A stretch of DNA of 64,000 bases from Pseudomonadota bacterium (GCA_021324455.1 JAJPJA010000147.1:1-64000), one strand, 5' to 3'; shown: positions 34,594 through 44,516, counted from the stretch's first letter. The notes: generated by a model not told the origin, from the letters alone. Made by a program: numbers and translations.

Positions 34594-35778
34594 TCACTTG
34601 GGCAGCTTCAATGTGCGCTCGCCGATAATGTTGCGCTGAATTTCGCTGGTGCCGCCGGCAATTGTGTATTGGCGTGAGTTGATCACCCGGTTCTGCCATC
34701 GCGGAGCGTCCTCCAGTGCCCGCATCGGTTGTGCCATCTGCGCGTACGGCCCCAGCATTTCGGAAGCCAAGAACGCGATTCGGAGCCCCAGTTCCGAGCC
34801 GGACAGCTTAAGTATCGAGCCCTCGGGCCCTGGCTGCTGGCCCTTAAGCTGACGCGTCAACGAACGCAGACGGGTGTATTTGGCCGCTTTGGATTCGATC
34901 GCCAGCTGCGCGATACGCTGGCGCACCCACTCCTGCTGCCACGCGGGCCGTGCGTCGATCTGATGGCGATGGGCGAGGTTCACCAGTCCGTGGATTTGCG
35001 AATCGTAACCGCCGCCGGTGGCGCCGCGCTCGTACGACAGCGTGGTCATCGCCGCCTTCCATCCCTCATTCTTGCGGCCGACGAGGTTTTCTCTGGGTAC
35101 TTCAACGTCCTCGAAGAACACCTGGTTGAAATGGTGATGGCCTGCCGCAGTGACCAACGGGCGCACTGCGACGCCCTTGCTCTTCATATCGAGAAGGAAA
35201 TAGCTGATCCCAAGATGCCTTGGGGCGTTGGCGTCGGTGCGCGCCAGCAGATACATCCAGTCCGCAAATTGTGCGGCCGAAGTCCAGATTTTCTGGCCGT
35301 TAAGGACGAAGTAATCCCCGCGGTCCCCGGCCCGGGTCTGGATGGCGGCCAAATCGGAGCCGGCGCAGGGTTCGGAATAGCCCTGACACCATATGTCCTC
35401 GCCGGTCAGGATTCGTTTCAGAAAGCGCCGGCGCTGCTCGTCATTCCCGGCCTGCGCGATGGTGGGCCCGCACATGCTGATTCCTGAATATCCGGGCAGG
35501 ATTGGCGCCCGCGAGCGCCCGTACTCTTCGTTGAAGATGACCTGCTCGATCAGACCGGCGCCGCGCCCGCCGAACTCTTTGGGCCAGCCAATCTCCACCC
35601 ATCCGGCGGCGTACATTTTCGCCTGCCAGGCGCGCCGCTTCTCGAAAATCTCGCGATTGCCGGGAACCCAGTCATCGACGGGGTCGTCGATGCGCAAATC
35701 GGGCGGCAGATTATCCGCCAGCCATCGGCGAATCTCCATCCGAAACGCTTCCTGCTCGGGCGTGTATGAGAAGTCCAT
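34594..35778 (-). CDS. Acyl-CoA dehydrogenase
   Basis: This 394-residue flavoprotein has the N-terminal helical domain MDFSYTPEQEAFRMEIRRWL, the FAD/substrate region QGYSEPCAGSDLAAIQTRA and the C-terminal YTIAGGTSEIQRNIIGERTL. It dehydrogenates an acyl-CoA at the alpha-beta position and passes electrons to ETF. The usual base Glu of straight-chain enzymes is not obvious, so it is probably a branched-, cyclic- or steroid-side-chain-type member. GGAAGAGCG precedes the ATG. A second acyl-CoA dehydrogenase lies 2 kb away. Confidence 0.92.
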   Translation of the reverse strand: MDFSYTPEQEAFRMEIRRWLADNLPPDLRIDDPVDDWVPGNREIFEKRRAWQAKMYAAGWVEIGWPKEFGGRGAGLIEQVIFNEEYGRSRAPILPGYSGISMCGPTIAQAGNDEQRRRFLKRILTGEDIWCQGYSEPCAGSDLAAIQTRAGDRGDYFVLNGQKIWTSAAQFADWMYLLARTDANAPRHLGISYFLLDMKSKGVAVRPLVTAAGHHHFNQVFFEDVEVPRENLVGRKNEGWKAAMTTLSYERGATGGGYDSQIHGLVNLAHRHQIDARPAWQQEWVRQRIAQLAIESKAAKYTRLRSLTRQLKGQQPGPEGSILKLSGSELGLRIAFLASEMLGPYAQMAQPMRALEDAPRWQNRVINSRQYTIAGGTSEIQRNIIGERTLKLPK

Positions 35779-36128
35779 CGCTCTTCCTTTAAGCTATGTC
35801 CGGAAGCGGCCTTTTCCCGCTGCCTGCGCCGACAAAAGATCGACTTTCATCCGATATTACTTCCATTATGCCGCCGCGGACCAGCCGGCGTTGCGCCGCG
35901 TCATTTATCCAGGCGTAAGATTGCCCCAACGTAATGCGGCCGCCCTCTATCCGGTGTGGCCGCCCCCGCAACAATTCCGCCCGGACTGGATGCCTATCAA
36001 GCACCCTTGTGCTCAACGCGGTGGACATTTCCGTGCCGCTGATGCTACCGATGGCCAAAGATGGTTTGGCGGCGCCGCCTGGCACGGCTGATTAGGCGAT
36101 CGCAAAAAACGCGAAGAGGATCCAGACC
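35779..36128. other. Intergenic region without recognised gene
   Basis: A 98-codon minus-strand frame fills most of this gap but shows no signal, domain or ribosome site. I do not call it a gene. A ribosome site (AAGAGGATCC) for the next gene lies at the right end. Confidence 0.35.
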
Positions 36129-36995
36129 ATGACGGCAGAATACAAACTGATTGATGCGGTCGCGTATCCGCCAAACATGAAGCTGCCAAAAGATCCGCTG
36201 CTCAGTAAAGTGTTTGGCGATACCAACTTTCAGGGCGCAACCCTCGAGCAGATGGTTGCTCAGATGGACCAGTGCTCCATCCAGGCATCGATCATAACCG
36301 TCAACAGCGCTTCAGCGGAACCCTTCCATCCATATCGAGTTGGCCAGAAAGTCGATGACGCGGCATTCGATAGTGCCTGCAGGGACGTGGCCGGAATGAT
36401 CGCCCGCTACCCGGGGCGCTTCTTCGGCTGCGTCGCAATCGATCCCACCGGCATGATGAAATCCGTGCGCCAGCTCGAGCGGGCGGTTCGTGAATACGGA
36501 TTCAACGGATGCTTCATGTTGCCGGCCAGGATCGGCCTGCCGCCCAATCATGCATGTTATTTTCCGATCTACGCGAAGTGCGTGGAACTGGGCATCCCGG
36601 TCAGGATGAACGTCGGGTTCCCCGCTTTCCAGGGCTTCGGTTGGGTGCAGCAGCCGCTTCATCTGGACGAAGTCTTGCTGGCGTTTCCCGAGTTAATCGT
36701 CGTCGGCGCACATGTCGGCCATCCCTGGCATCTGGAATGCATCGCCCTGCTGCAGAAATATCCGAACTTCCACCTGCTCACCTCCGGATGGGTGCCGAAA
36801 CGCGTGCCCCAGGAATTGTGGCAATTCGCCAATACGCGCGGAGCCAATAAGCTGATGTGGGCGAGTGACTATCCGCTGCTGCCTATGGAGCGCTGCGCCA
36901 GGGAGGGTTGGGAAGTCCCGGTCAAGGACGAAGTCAAGCGGCGTTACCTGCGCGAAAATGCGATCGAGGTTTTCAAGCTCAAACTGCCGAACTGA
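36129..36995 (+). CDS. Short amidohydrolase 2-like protein lacking the first metal motif
   Basis: This is a 288-residue member, about 90 residues shorter than the others here. It keeps the barrel segments VRMNVGFPAFQGFGWV and VVGAHVGHPWHLE and the C-terminal MWASDYPLLPMERC with its Asp. The N-terminus reads KLIDAVAYPPNMK, where relatives have a DxH metal motif, so one or two metal ligands are missing. It could use a different metal arrangement or be non-catalytic. The frame is complete with GAGGATCC before the ATG. Confidence 0.8.
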   Translation: MTAEYKLIDAVAYPPNMKLPKDPLLSKVFGDTNFQGATLEQMVAQMDQCSIQASIITVNSASAEPFHPYRVGQKVDDAAFDSACRDVAGMIARYPGRFFGCVAIDPTGMMKSVRQLERAVREYGFNGCFMLPARIGLPPNHACYFPIYAKCVELGIPVRMNVGFPAFQGFGWVQQPLHLDEVLLAFPELIVVGAHVGHPWHLECIALLQKYPNFHLLTSGWVPKRVPQELWQFANTRGANKLMWASDYPLLPMERCAREGWEVPVKDEVKRRYLRENAIEVFKLKLPN

Positions 36996-37395
36996 CCGCC
37001 CATAGGCGGCGGCGAAATCGGCTGAAGATTCCCCGGACATTCGGATTCGGGCGACACCGCGCCGCAGCGCCGCATCTGGCGGATTTGCACGGATACCCTG
37101 AATTATCCGAACCGCGCCGGCATCCCGGGAACTCAAGTCTTTGACCTTCCGGAACAACGGAATCGTGCTCTTCGTGCCTTTGCCGAAGCGCCCGCCCCAA
37201 TTGCTTCGCCTGACGCATCATCAACCAAGCGGCGTGGCCTGCACCCCAAAAATCCCCGCGTTTTGAGGTAGAGTCCGTCGGGCGAAGAAGACGGACAGAT
37301 GCGGCGGAGCAGGTTCAAAGGAGCGGATCATCGCGATTTTGCGCGGGCACGAAGCGGGAGTAGCAACACTCGATTACTGCTGCACGTTAAGCATA
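36996..37395. other. Intergenic region without recognised gene
   Basis: This 400-bp gap is between convergent genes. The frames crossing it are short and have no recognised domain. I see no stable hairpin with a T-run. Confidence 0.4.
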
Positions 37396-38559
37396 CTAAC
37401 CGCGAGGCATCCCGAGGCCGCGCTGGGCGATTATATTTCGCATTACTTCATTGGTGCCGCCGGCGAACTTGTACATCGGAAACCCCCGATACAGCCGCTC
37501 CAGCCGTCCTCTCACCGGCGCCAACGGATCGCCCGCGCGCACGGCGGCGTAGGGTCCCATGATGTTCTGTGCTGCGACTGAGATATGCTCGCTGAGTTCA
37601 CTGATGAAGACCTTCAATATCGACGCTTCGACATTGGGAGTTTTTCCGCACTCGATCATCCATGCGCTGCGCAGCGAGAACAGGCGCACCGCCTCAACCT
37701 CCACCGCCAGCCGCGCCAGCGCAAGCCGCACCTGCGGACGCCTGCTGAGCGGCCGGCCATCAACCACAGTCCGTTTTGCGTAATTGATCAGATCTTCCAG
37801 TTGCCGTTGGGCGCGCGCATGCGGAATCAGCCGCTCGAAGTCGAGCGCCATCGTGACGTAGTACCATCCCTGATTCTCGTCGCCGACCAGGTTGCCGGCG
37901 GGAATCCGGACGTCTTCGAAAAACACCTCGTTGCTGCGCTCGCTGCCCATCGTGCGCAGCGGACGAATGGTCACGCCGGGAGCGTCGATGGGCAGGATGA
38001 AGATGGAGATTCCCCGATGCTTGGGCGCGTTCGGATCGGTGCGCGCCAGCAGCCATATGTGAGTGGAATGATGGGCCGCGGAGGTATAGATCTTGCGGCC
38101 GTTGATGACATAGCTGTCGCCTTCGCGCGCGGCCCGGGTCTGCAGCGAGGCCAAATCCGAGCCGGCGTTGGGTTCGGTGTAACCGATTGCGAACTCGATT
38201 TCGCCGCTCAGAATTTTCGGCAGATATTCGCGCTTCTGCTCTTCGGAACCCACGCGCATCAGGGTCGGGCCCGCGGAACTGAGGGTGAGGCCGCCGGTGG
38301 GCAGGTTCTCCAAATCCATCTCCTGCAGGAACAACCATTGGTCAATCGCCCCGCGTCCCTGTCCGCCGTACTGCCTGGGCCATCCGATACCGAGCCATCC
38401 CCGCTGACCCATAAGCCGCACGAATTTCTTGCCCAGCGGTCCGATCGAATACTGTTCGCGCTCGACTTCGTCGCGCAGTTCGGGCTTCAGGTGTTCATGA
38501 ATGAACTCCCTGACCTGTTTTCCAAATTGTTCCTGTTCCGGAGTTAAGGAAAAATCCAT
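37396..38559 (-). CDS. Acyl-CoA dehydrogenase
   Basis: This 387-residue protein starts MDFSLTPEQEQFGKQVREFI, contains IGYTEPNAGSDLASLQTRAA in the FAD-binding middle domain and ends FPMYKFAGGTNEVMRNIIAQ, all typical of the family. It is related to but clearly different from the enzyme at 34.6 kb, so the two may act on different acyl groups or form a heteromer. It is divergent from the MaoC-like gene at 38.9 kb, and the 308-bp space between them carries a palindromic operator module. Confidence 0.92.
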   Translation of the reverse strand: MDFSLTPEQEQFGKQVREFIHEHLKPELRDEVEREQYSIGPLGKKFVRLMGQRGWLGIGWPRQYGGQGRGAIDQWLFLQEMDLENLPTGGLTLSSAGPTLMRVGSEEQKREYLPKILSGEIEFAIGYTEPNAGSDLASLQTRAAREGDSYVINGRKIYTSAAHHSTHIWLLARTDPNAPKHRGISIFILPIDAPGVTIRPLRTMGSERSNEVFFEDVRIPAGNLVGDENQGWYYVTMALDFERLIPHARAQRQLEDLINYAKRTVVDGRPLSRRPQVRLALARLAVEVEAVRLFSLRSAWMIECGKTPNVEASILKVFISELSEHISVAAQNIMGPYAAVRAGDPLAPVRGRLERLYRGFPMYKFAGGTNEVMRNIIAQRGLGMPRG

Positions 38560-38659
38560 GGGCGCCTCCGGCCACCTGCGTCAGGTTTCCGATTCAGGTA
38601 CCAGAAGTGTTGGGTGCGCTCCAGCAGGCGACCTTCGTCCGGCTACTATGCCGGTTTTC

Positions 38660-38689
38660 TCTTTTATGAACAACAGTGTTGTGTTACAT
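38660..38689 (+). promoter_or_regulatory. Palindromic promoter/operator module, copy B
   Basis: The perfect 13-bp palindrome ACAACAGTGTTGT is preceded by CTTTTATG and followed by GTTACAT as a possible -10. Layout and spacing equal copy A. It stands about 190 bp upstream of a MaoC-like gene and may also affect the divergent acyl-CoA dehydrogenase. Confidence 0.55.
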
Positions 38690-38868
38690 GTCGGGGAAAC
38701 GTTTCCGGAACTCTGGGAAACACCGGCCGAGGGAGGGCTGGGGCTCGACTTGGCCGGTTTGACGCTGATGATTGATCGCGGATTTGTTATGATGGCGCGA
38801 TTTCCGCTTGCACCATCGCGCCGGACCTGAACGCATCGCAGTCAAGGGCGATAGCCGGGAGTTTCAAA

Positions 38869-40065
38869 ATGTCCAGCCGCACTGGGGATAAGAATCAGCC
38901 GCAGCTCGATCTCAGCGACGTGGACCATCGCGTCGGCAAGCCGGTGGGCGGCGGACAGTTGTGGGAGCCATGCTCCGCCACCGATATCCGCCGCTGGGTG
39001 ATGGCGATGGACTACCCCAACCCGATCCATTGGGACGAGGAGTTCGCGCGCAATTCGAAATTCGGCGGCATCGTGGCGCCGCAATCCTTTGCCGTCGCGA
39101 TGGATTATGGCCACGGCGTGCAGCCCGCCTGCGTCGGCCGCATCCCGGGCTCCCACCTGATTTTCGGCGGCGAGGAATGGTGGTTTTACGGTCATCGCAT
39201 CCGGCCGGGGGACCGGCTGTTTCAGGAGCGGCGTTTTCACGACTACAAGGTGGTCGACACCAGGTTTGCCGGTCCCACCATGTTTTCGCGCGGCGATACT
39301 ACTCACACCAATCAGAACGGCACCCTGGTCGCGCGCGAACGCTCGACCAGCATCCGTTATCTCGCCGCGGAGGCTGAGCGGCGCGGCATGTACAAGGCCC
39401 AGGTGCCGCCGATGCGCAACTGGACGCCGCAGGAACTGATGGAAGTCGAGAAGGGCCGGCATGACTGGCTGATGTCGAATCGCATGGGCATCTCGCCGCG
39501 CTTCGAGGAAGTCAAAATTGGAGACCGGCTGCCGCGCCGGGTGCTGGGTCCGCACACGATCGCGTCTTTTGCGACCGAGTATCGCGCGTTTCTTTTCAAT
39601 ATCTGGGGCAGCTTTCATTGGGTGGCGCCGCCCGGCGTGAAGGATCCGTGGATCAACCAGGATCCGGGCTGGGTGGAAGGGTTCGGGTTCGATGAAGAAG
39701 CGGCCAAAATCGATCCGCGCAAGCGCGACGGTCTGTACCTGGGGCCGTCGCGCGGCCATGTCGACATGAACAAGGCCACCGAGATCGGCATGCCGCGCGC
39801 GTACGGCTATGGCGCAACGATGGGAGCGTGGGTCCTCGATTACCTGGGCTTCTGGGCCGGCAACGAGGGTTTCGTAAGGCATTCAAAATCACAGTTCCGT
39901 GCGCCGCCCTTTGAGGGCGACGTAACTTACACCGATGGCGAAGTTATCGCCAAAGAGGCGGAATCCGCCTTCGGCGCCCCGCTGGTCACGGTCAAGCTGC
40001 GCATGACCAATCAGGACGGCGGAGTGCTGCTCGATGGCACCGCCGAGGTGGAACTACCGGTTTAG
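38869..40065 (+). CDS. Two-domain MaoC-like dehydratase (paralogue 3)
   Basis: This 398-residue double hot-dog protein is more divergent than the two other copies: DIRRWVMAMDYPNPIHWDEE in the first domain, HLIFGGEEWWFYGHR in the middle, PSRGHVDMNKATEIGMPRAY in the second. It is expected to hydrate an enoyl-CoA. Its promoter region has module copy B at nearly the same distance as copy A from paralogue 1. A strong hairpin follows the stop. Confidence 0.85.
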   Translation: MSSRTGDKNQPQLDLSDVDHRVGKPVGGGQLWEPCSATDIRRWVMAMDYPNPIHWDEEFARNSKFGGIVAPQSFAVAMDYGHGVQPACVGRIPGSHLIFGGEEWWFYGHRIRPGDRLFQERRFHDYKVVDTRFAGPTMFSRGDTTHTNQNGTLVARERSTSIRYLAAEAERRGMYKAQVPPMRNWTPQELMEVEKGRHDWLMSNRMGISPRFEEVKIGDRLPRRVLGPHTIASFATEYRAFLFNIWGSFHWVAPPGVKDPWINQDPGWVEGFGFDEEAAKIDPRKRDGLYLGPSRGHVDMNKATEIGMPRAYGYGATMGAWVLDYLGFWAGNEGFVRHSKSQFRAPPFEGDVTYTDGEVIAKEAESAFGAPLVTVKLRMTNQDGGVLLDGTAEVELPV

Positions 40066-40116
40066 GGTCGTCTCCGGCACCAGCGGGGACAGGCGCGGCG
40101 GGCGGTGAATCGGGGC

Positions 40117-40145
40117 GGAGTGCCCGGCATGGCGGCCGGCACTCC
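40117..40145. terminator. Candidate bidirectional terminator
   Basis: GGAGTGCC and GGC pair with GCCGGCACTCC, with one bulged C, in the gap between two convergent genes. A pyrimidine-rich stretch with several T residues follows. The position supports termination in both directions. Confidence 0.45.
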
Positions 40146-40259
40146 TCCCGGTCTTCTTCAGCTACTCAACAAATCCAACCCTCTCGCAAAGTAGAATACG
40201 GAGAGGAGACAGAAACAGACTACGCATAATATATTTGCCGCCGCCAGACAGGCATCCCC

Positions 40260-41375
40260 TCATGCACCCAGGTGATAAAGCCGGGCCGCGTTCTCGAATA
40301 CCATTTTGCGCGTTACTACTTCCGGCACTCCGTCGAAGTCCGCCTTGATCACGTCACGCGAGCGCGGCCAGGTGGAATCGGAGTGCGGAAAATCGGATCC
40401 CCACATGTAATTGTCCTCGCCGAAGAACTTGAAGGTGGCGGGGCCAACCGGATCATCGAGAAACGTCGCCCAAACCTGCCGCTTGACGTATTCGCTCGGC
40501 TTGAGCGTGAGCTTCGCATAGGTTCCGACCTTGCTGTACTTGTCCCACGCATGGTCGAGCCGGTACAGGAAATGCGGCAGCCATCCGGTGTCGTTTTCCG
40601 CCGACACCAGCCGCAGGTTGGGGAAACGCTCCAGCACGCCGCCGATAATGATGTCGGCGAAGGTCTCCTGAACTTCGGAAATCAGGAACATGTAATTGAG
40701 GACCACATTGGTCTGGTCCAGCGGCTTGGGCTTCTCGTCCGCTTTGGGAAGATTCCGGCGGCCGCTGATGACGTGCAGTGAAATGGGGATTTGAAGGTCG
40801 CTGGCGGCCTGCCAGAACGGGTCGTACATCGGCAGCCGGTAGGGCTTGTCCTCGGGCGGCGCGCCGCTGATCTGGGCCCCCGCCAAACCCAGCTTAGCGG
40901 CGCGTTTGAGTTCCGCAATCGCCGCGCCGATATCCTCGGTGGGAATCATGGCGATGCCGGCCAGACGTTTGCGGTTATAATTGCAGTATTCGGCCAGCCA
41001 GTCGTTGTAAGCCGAAAAACAGGCCTGCTGCAGCTCCAGATCGGGCAGCGCGAACAGGGGCAGGCCGAGACTGGTGTAAAGCACCTCGCCCTCAACTCCA
41101 TCAACATCCTGGTCCTTGAGCCGTTCGGCGGGATCCCAGCCGCTGGGACGGACCGCTTCGTAACCGGTTTTCCAATGTTTGGCCAGCTCTTCGCCGCTCT
41201 TGCCGCTGGCGCTGATGCCGCCGACCGGAAACGCCCTGATACCCGGCGCCATCAGCAGCGCGGTCGTACCGCGCATCTCGATGTGAGGCGCCCTGTCCCT
41301 GAATTTGCGGTCCAGCCGCGCGCTCCAGAGATCGGCCGGTTCCACGGTATGCGAGTCCGCCGAAACTACACGCAT
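40260..41375 (-). CDS. Amidohydrolase 2 family metal-dependent hydrolase
   Basis: This 371-residue protein has metal motif ADSHTVEPADLW (Asp7, His9), His201 in PISLHVISG and Asp328 in MWGSDFPHSDSTWPRS. It is a paralogue of the protein at 22.7 kb. Its N-terminus to LLMAPG corresponds to the piece fused to DUF1329 near 7.7 kb. GGAGGATCTCCC precedes the ATG. It lies downstream of another amidohydrolase and a luciferase-like gene on the same strand. Confidence 0.88.
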   Translation of the reverse strand: MRVVSADSHTVEPADLWSARLDRKFRDRAPHIEMRGTTALLMAPGIRAFPVGGISASGKSGEELAKHWKTGYEAVRPSGWDPAERLKDQDVDGVEGEVLYTSLGLPLFALPDLELQQACFSAYNDWLAEYCNYNRKRLAGIAMIPTEDIGAAIAELKRAAKLGLAGAQISGAPPEDKPYRLPMYDPFWQAASDLQIPISLHVISGRRNLPKADEKPKPLDQTNVVLNYMFLISEVQETFADIIIGGVLERFPNLRLVSAENDTGWLPHFLYRLDHAWDKYSKVGTYAKLTLKPSEYVKRQVWATFLDDPVGPATFKFFGEDNYMWGSDFPHSDSTWPRSRDVIKADFDGVPEVVTRKMVFENAARLYHLGA

Positions 41376-41457
41376 GGGAGATCCTCCGTCATAATGATGT
41401 ACAAGCCTGTGCGGACAACGGCGCCGCCCGCGGGCGGCTGTCCTTTTACCGATCGTA

Positions 41458-42909
41458 TCACGCTGCGCGCGAAGCCGCGGCGACGGCCCCCTCTACCATC
41501 GTGCCTTTGAAGAAATCGGGATTCATCGCGGTCCACAGCTTCACGGGATTGGCGAACACAAAGTCCCGGAAATCGCCGCCGGTCATCAGCCCCTGTTCGA
41601 CCGCCTCATAGGCTTCTTTGGTCACTTCGGTCATATCGGGGACATCCCAGTGGCCTATATCGGAACCGAACACGGCATTGAGACGGACGCCGAACGGGTT
41701 GCGTTTGGCGTCGAATGCGGAGGAGGTCACCGGGTCGTCCGCCTCGCAGCCAAAATAGAAACTGGGCACGAATAAATCGCGGATGTCCTCTTCTCGTTCG
41801 ATGCCGGCGGCGGCAAAGTCGTCGACATCCGCGGCAGCCTGGCGCTGCGCGACGAAATGGGCGCTGTCTTTAAGCGTTACACTTTCCCGGAACAGCGTGC
41901 CGCCGTAGCGCCGGTAAAGATCCAGAAATTGCTCACGATTGATCCTGGCCGGATCGAATTTCATGACCGCCTGCCGGTTGCGCTTGTCCCAATGGGATTT
42001 CAGATCCGACAGCAGCGCGCGGCCCCAGCCTGCTCCACCCTCCAAAAACAGGAATTTGAGCCGAGGAAAACGTTTAGTGACCCCGCCGAGAAACAAAGAT
42101 TTGCACACCGCCTCGCCGGCCGAGGCGAAATGGCCGATGTGGTTGTAAACGTAGTTGGAAATCGAGTTGCGCAGGACCAGTCCCTCTCCAGGTCCATGGA
42201 AAGTAGGGACTACCTTTAGCTCCAGACATTTCGCCCAGACCGGATCGTAATCATATTCGCTGTCTATGCCGTAGGTATCCAGACGGTAGGCGAAATGCCC
42301 CGCCTCCGGGTACTTGCGGGCCAGCGCGGGTATCGGACGCTTGACGTAGCTGGGAAAGAGAACAACCTTGAAGCCGCGCCCTTCTACCGCATACTCCAGT
42401 TCGTCGATCGCTTCCTGCGGGGTATGCATGGGGATGGAGGCAACCGGCGTCATGCGGTCCGCAAATTCACCGAAAGCGTCCGCATAGTAATCATTGAGCG
42501 CGCGGCAGCCGGCGCGCCGCACGTCATCATTAAAGAACATCTGCGCGATGAAGCCGATCCCCGGATACAGGACAGTATAATCCAGTCCGATCTCATCCAG
42601 CCGGCTGTACAGGAGTTTGGGAAAAAACGACGTGGCAAGGTCGAGGGTATTTTCGGCCGGGGTGGCGAAGAACGGCGGGCGCTTGGCCCATACCTCGCGG
42701 CGCTGGGCGGGCGACAGCTGGTACCATTCGGTGTTTAACGGGGTGTCCCTGAACGCCGCGAAAAACTCCCGTTCCAGATCATGCCCGCCCTTTTTGACCA
42801 GGTATTCCCGCACGATCGGAATGTACTCGGTGAAATGACCGTCCGAGTCTATTACCGGATGTGTCAGCAGGGCGCGCGTCGCCTGTGATTTGGTATGCAT
42901 CGGGGCCAT
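41458..42909 (-). CDS. Long amidohydrolase 2 family protein
   Basis: This 483-residue protein is in a longer subfamily than its neighbours. Metal motif is VIDSDGHFTEY (Asp21/23, His25), a middle segment reads VVPTFHGPGEG with a candidate metal His, and the final Asp is in VFGSDIGHWDVPDM. Insertions between strands account for the extra length. GAGGAGACATC precedes the ATG and the upstream 19 codons show no similarity. It starts 53 bp after the luciferase-like gene in the same operon. Confidence 0.85.
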   Translation of the reverse strand: MAPMHTKSQATRALLTHPVIDSDGHFTEYIPIVREYLVKKGGHDLEREFFAAFRDTPLNTEWYQLSPAQRREVWAKRPPFFATPAENTLDLATSFFPKLLYSRLDEIGLDYTVLYPGIGFIAQMFFNDDVRRAGCRALNDYYADAFGEFADRMTPVASIPMHTPQEAIDELEYAVEGRGFKVVLFPSYVKRPIPALARKYPEAGHFAYRLDTYGIDSEYDYDPVWAKCLELKVVPTFHGPGEGLVLRNSISNYVYNHIGHFASAGEAVCKSLFLGGVTKRFPRLKFLFLEGGAGWGRALLSDLKSHWDKRNRQAVMKFDPARINREQFLDLYRRYGGTLFRESVTLKDSAHFVAQRQAAADVDDFAAAGIEREEDIRDLFVPSFYFGCEADDPVTSSAFDAKRNPFGVRLNAVFGSDIGHWDVPDMTEVTKEAYEAVEQGLMTGGDFRDFVFANPVKLWTAMNPDFFKGTMVEGAVAAASRAA

Positions 42910-42962
42910 ATCGATGTCTCCTCTGGCCAAATCCCTGGAACAGCGGGTGCAAAGGCAATGTT

Positions 42963-44222
42963 TCAACCCTGACTTGTACTGCGGCGACCCTGCTGCCCGG
43001 CGTCGCCGCCGAAGCCGTAATGAGATACGAGCGCGCCGTCGGCGTCGTAAGAATAGTCATCGGGATACCAATCGGCGCGCATCTCGATACGCCGCTTCAT
43101 CGCCGCTTCGATCACCGGTTCAAGTTGGCTGGCCTTTTCGCGGGCGCGTTTTTCCTCGCGCTCCCTGAATTCCGGCAGAACGGTCTTGCTCAGCAGCTCA
43201 AGCGATTCCAGCACCTCGTCATTGCGCAAGTCTCCGTACTGGAGAATAAACATGATCTGATCGACGCCCGCCCCTTCGTATGCGAGCAGAAGCTTGCGGA
43301 TATCGTCGGGCGTGCCGAAGCAGCTGGTAAAGTTCGAATGGAATATGTCCTTGTGCCGCTGTGAGAGGGCCCGGTATTGCTCCCACAAATTGGTCGTTCC
43401 CGGCTGATGATGCCCGTCGACATAGTGATGCTTGGACAGGAATGTGAAAAAGCCTTCGTTGGCGCGGCCGCGCTCGACCGCCCGGGCGCCGTCGCGCTTG
43501 CACATCAGGAAGCTCAGGAAGGCGACATTGGGGTTCACCCGATAAGTGAGCGGACGGCATTCTTTGAGCGCCTCGTAGTACTGGTGCGTCCAGCGTCCTG
43601 CTTCCACATGCGACAGGAATCCGAAGCTGAGCACGCCCAGGCCGTAAGCCGCGGCGAGCAGGATGGTTTCCTGGCGCGACACCGCCATCCAGACCGGCGG
43701 ATGGGGCTTTTGCAGCGGCTTGGGTACGACATTGCGCGGCGGCATCGCGAAATACTTTCCCTGGTAGCCGCGAAACGGCGTCTCCACCATCATGCGCGCG
43801 ATCACCGGCAGCATCTCGCGCCACATGGCGCGCTTTTCGGCGCGCGTGATGTGAAAGGCGTCCAATTCCGCGAAGGCCGTGGATTCGCCGGTGCCGAATT
43901 CGGCGCGCCCGTCGCTCATCAGGTCCAAGGCCGCGACCCGCTCCGCAACCCGGGCCGGATGATTGTAGGGCGGCGCCACCAGGGTCACACCCGAACCGAG
44001 ACGAATACGCCTGGTGCGCTGACTGGCGGCAGCCAAAAAACTCTCCGACGCCGACGAACCGGCGTACTCTTCCAAAAAGTGGTGTTCGACTTCCCAGAAA
44101 TGGTCGATTCCGGCGCGGTCGGCGCATTCGATGCGGTCCAGTCCTTCTTTCCACGCCCGATGTTCCGAGTCCGGTCCCCAGGGCTTGGGAAGCTGAAGAA
44201 ATTCAAGGTAGCCAAATTTCAA
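42963..44222 (-). CDS. LLM-class flavin-dependent oxidoreductase
   Basis: This 419-residue protein of the bacterial luciferase-like family starts LKFGYLEFLQLPKPWG, with FWEVEHHFLEEYAGSSAS and PPVWMAVSRQETILLAA typical of the fold. These enzymes use FMN or F420 for monooxygenation or hydride transfer. I chose a TTG start because AGGAG lies seven bases before it; an ATG ten codons upstream has no site. The C-terminal RADWYPDDYSYDADGA extends past the usual domain. The long amidohydrolase follows, so the two may act in sequence. Confidence 0.82.
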   Translation of the reverse strand: MKFGYLEFLQLPKPWGPDSEHRAWKEGLDRIECADRAGIDHFWEVEHHFLEEYAGSSASESFLAAASQRTRRIRLGSGVTLVAPPYNHPARVAERVAALDLMSDGRAEFGTGESTAFAELDAFHITRAEKRAMWREMLPVIARMMVETPFRGYQGKYFAMPPRNVVPKPLQKPHPPVWMAVSRQETILLAAAYGLGVLSFGFLSHVEAGRWTHQYYEALKECRPLTYRVNPNVAFLSFLMCKRDGARAVERGRANEGFFTFLSKHHYVDGHHQPGTTNLWEQYRALSQRHKDIFHSNFTSCFGTPDDIRKLLLAYEGAGVDQIMFILQYGDLRNDEVLESLELLSKTVLPEFREREEKRAREKASQLEPVIEAAMKRRIEMRADWYPDDYSYDADGALVSHYGFGGDAGQQGRRSTSQG

Positions 44223-44516
44223 TCCGATACTCCTGACGTTTCTATGATTCACGCATGATGACTTCGAAGAATGGCACCGCCCCCGGTCCTCGCCGGTTAG
44301 CCACGCCGGGCGTTGTCAATCCTCCATAGCACACATAGGCGTTTCCGGTCACACACGGCGATTTATTTCGGCGCGGAGGTTTGGGCGCCGGCGCGATTAA
44401 GATCGAGGCCAGCCCGGCCGGCGACTCCACGCGCTTTAAAAATCGAGCCGGCCGCCGCGTCGTCCTGCTCAAATCAGCAGGTAAGGGATGCGGCCGATCT
44501 GAGCGCGCCGCCGCCC

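Noticed and set aside
35789-36085. A 98-codon minus-strand frame between an acyl-CoA dehydrogenase and an amidohydrolase.
   Set aside because: No domain, signal or ribosome site; it may be a chance frame.
38666-38700. Short leader peptides starting at the ATG codons that overlap palindromic copies B and C (MNNSVVL and MYNNVVL).
   Set aside because: Copy A has no ATG and the palindrome explains the conservation; there is no ribosome site before these ATG codons.
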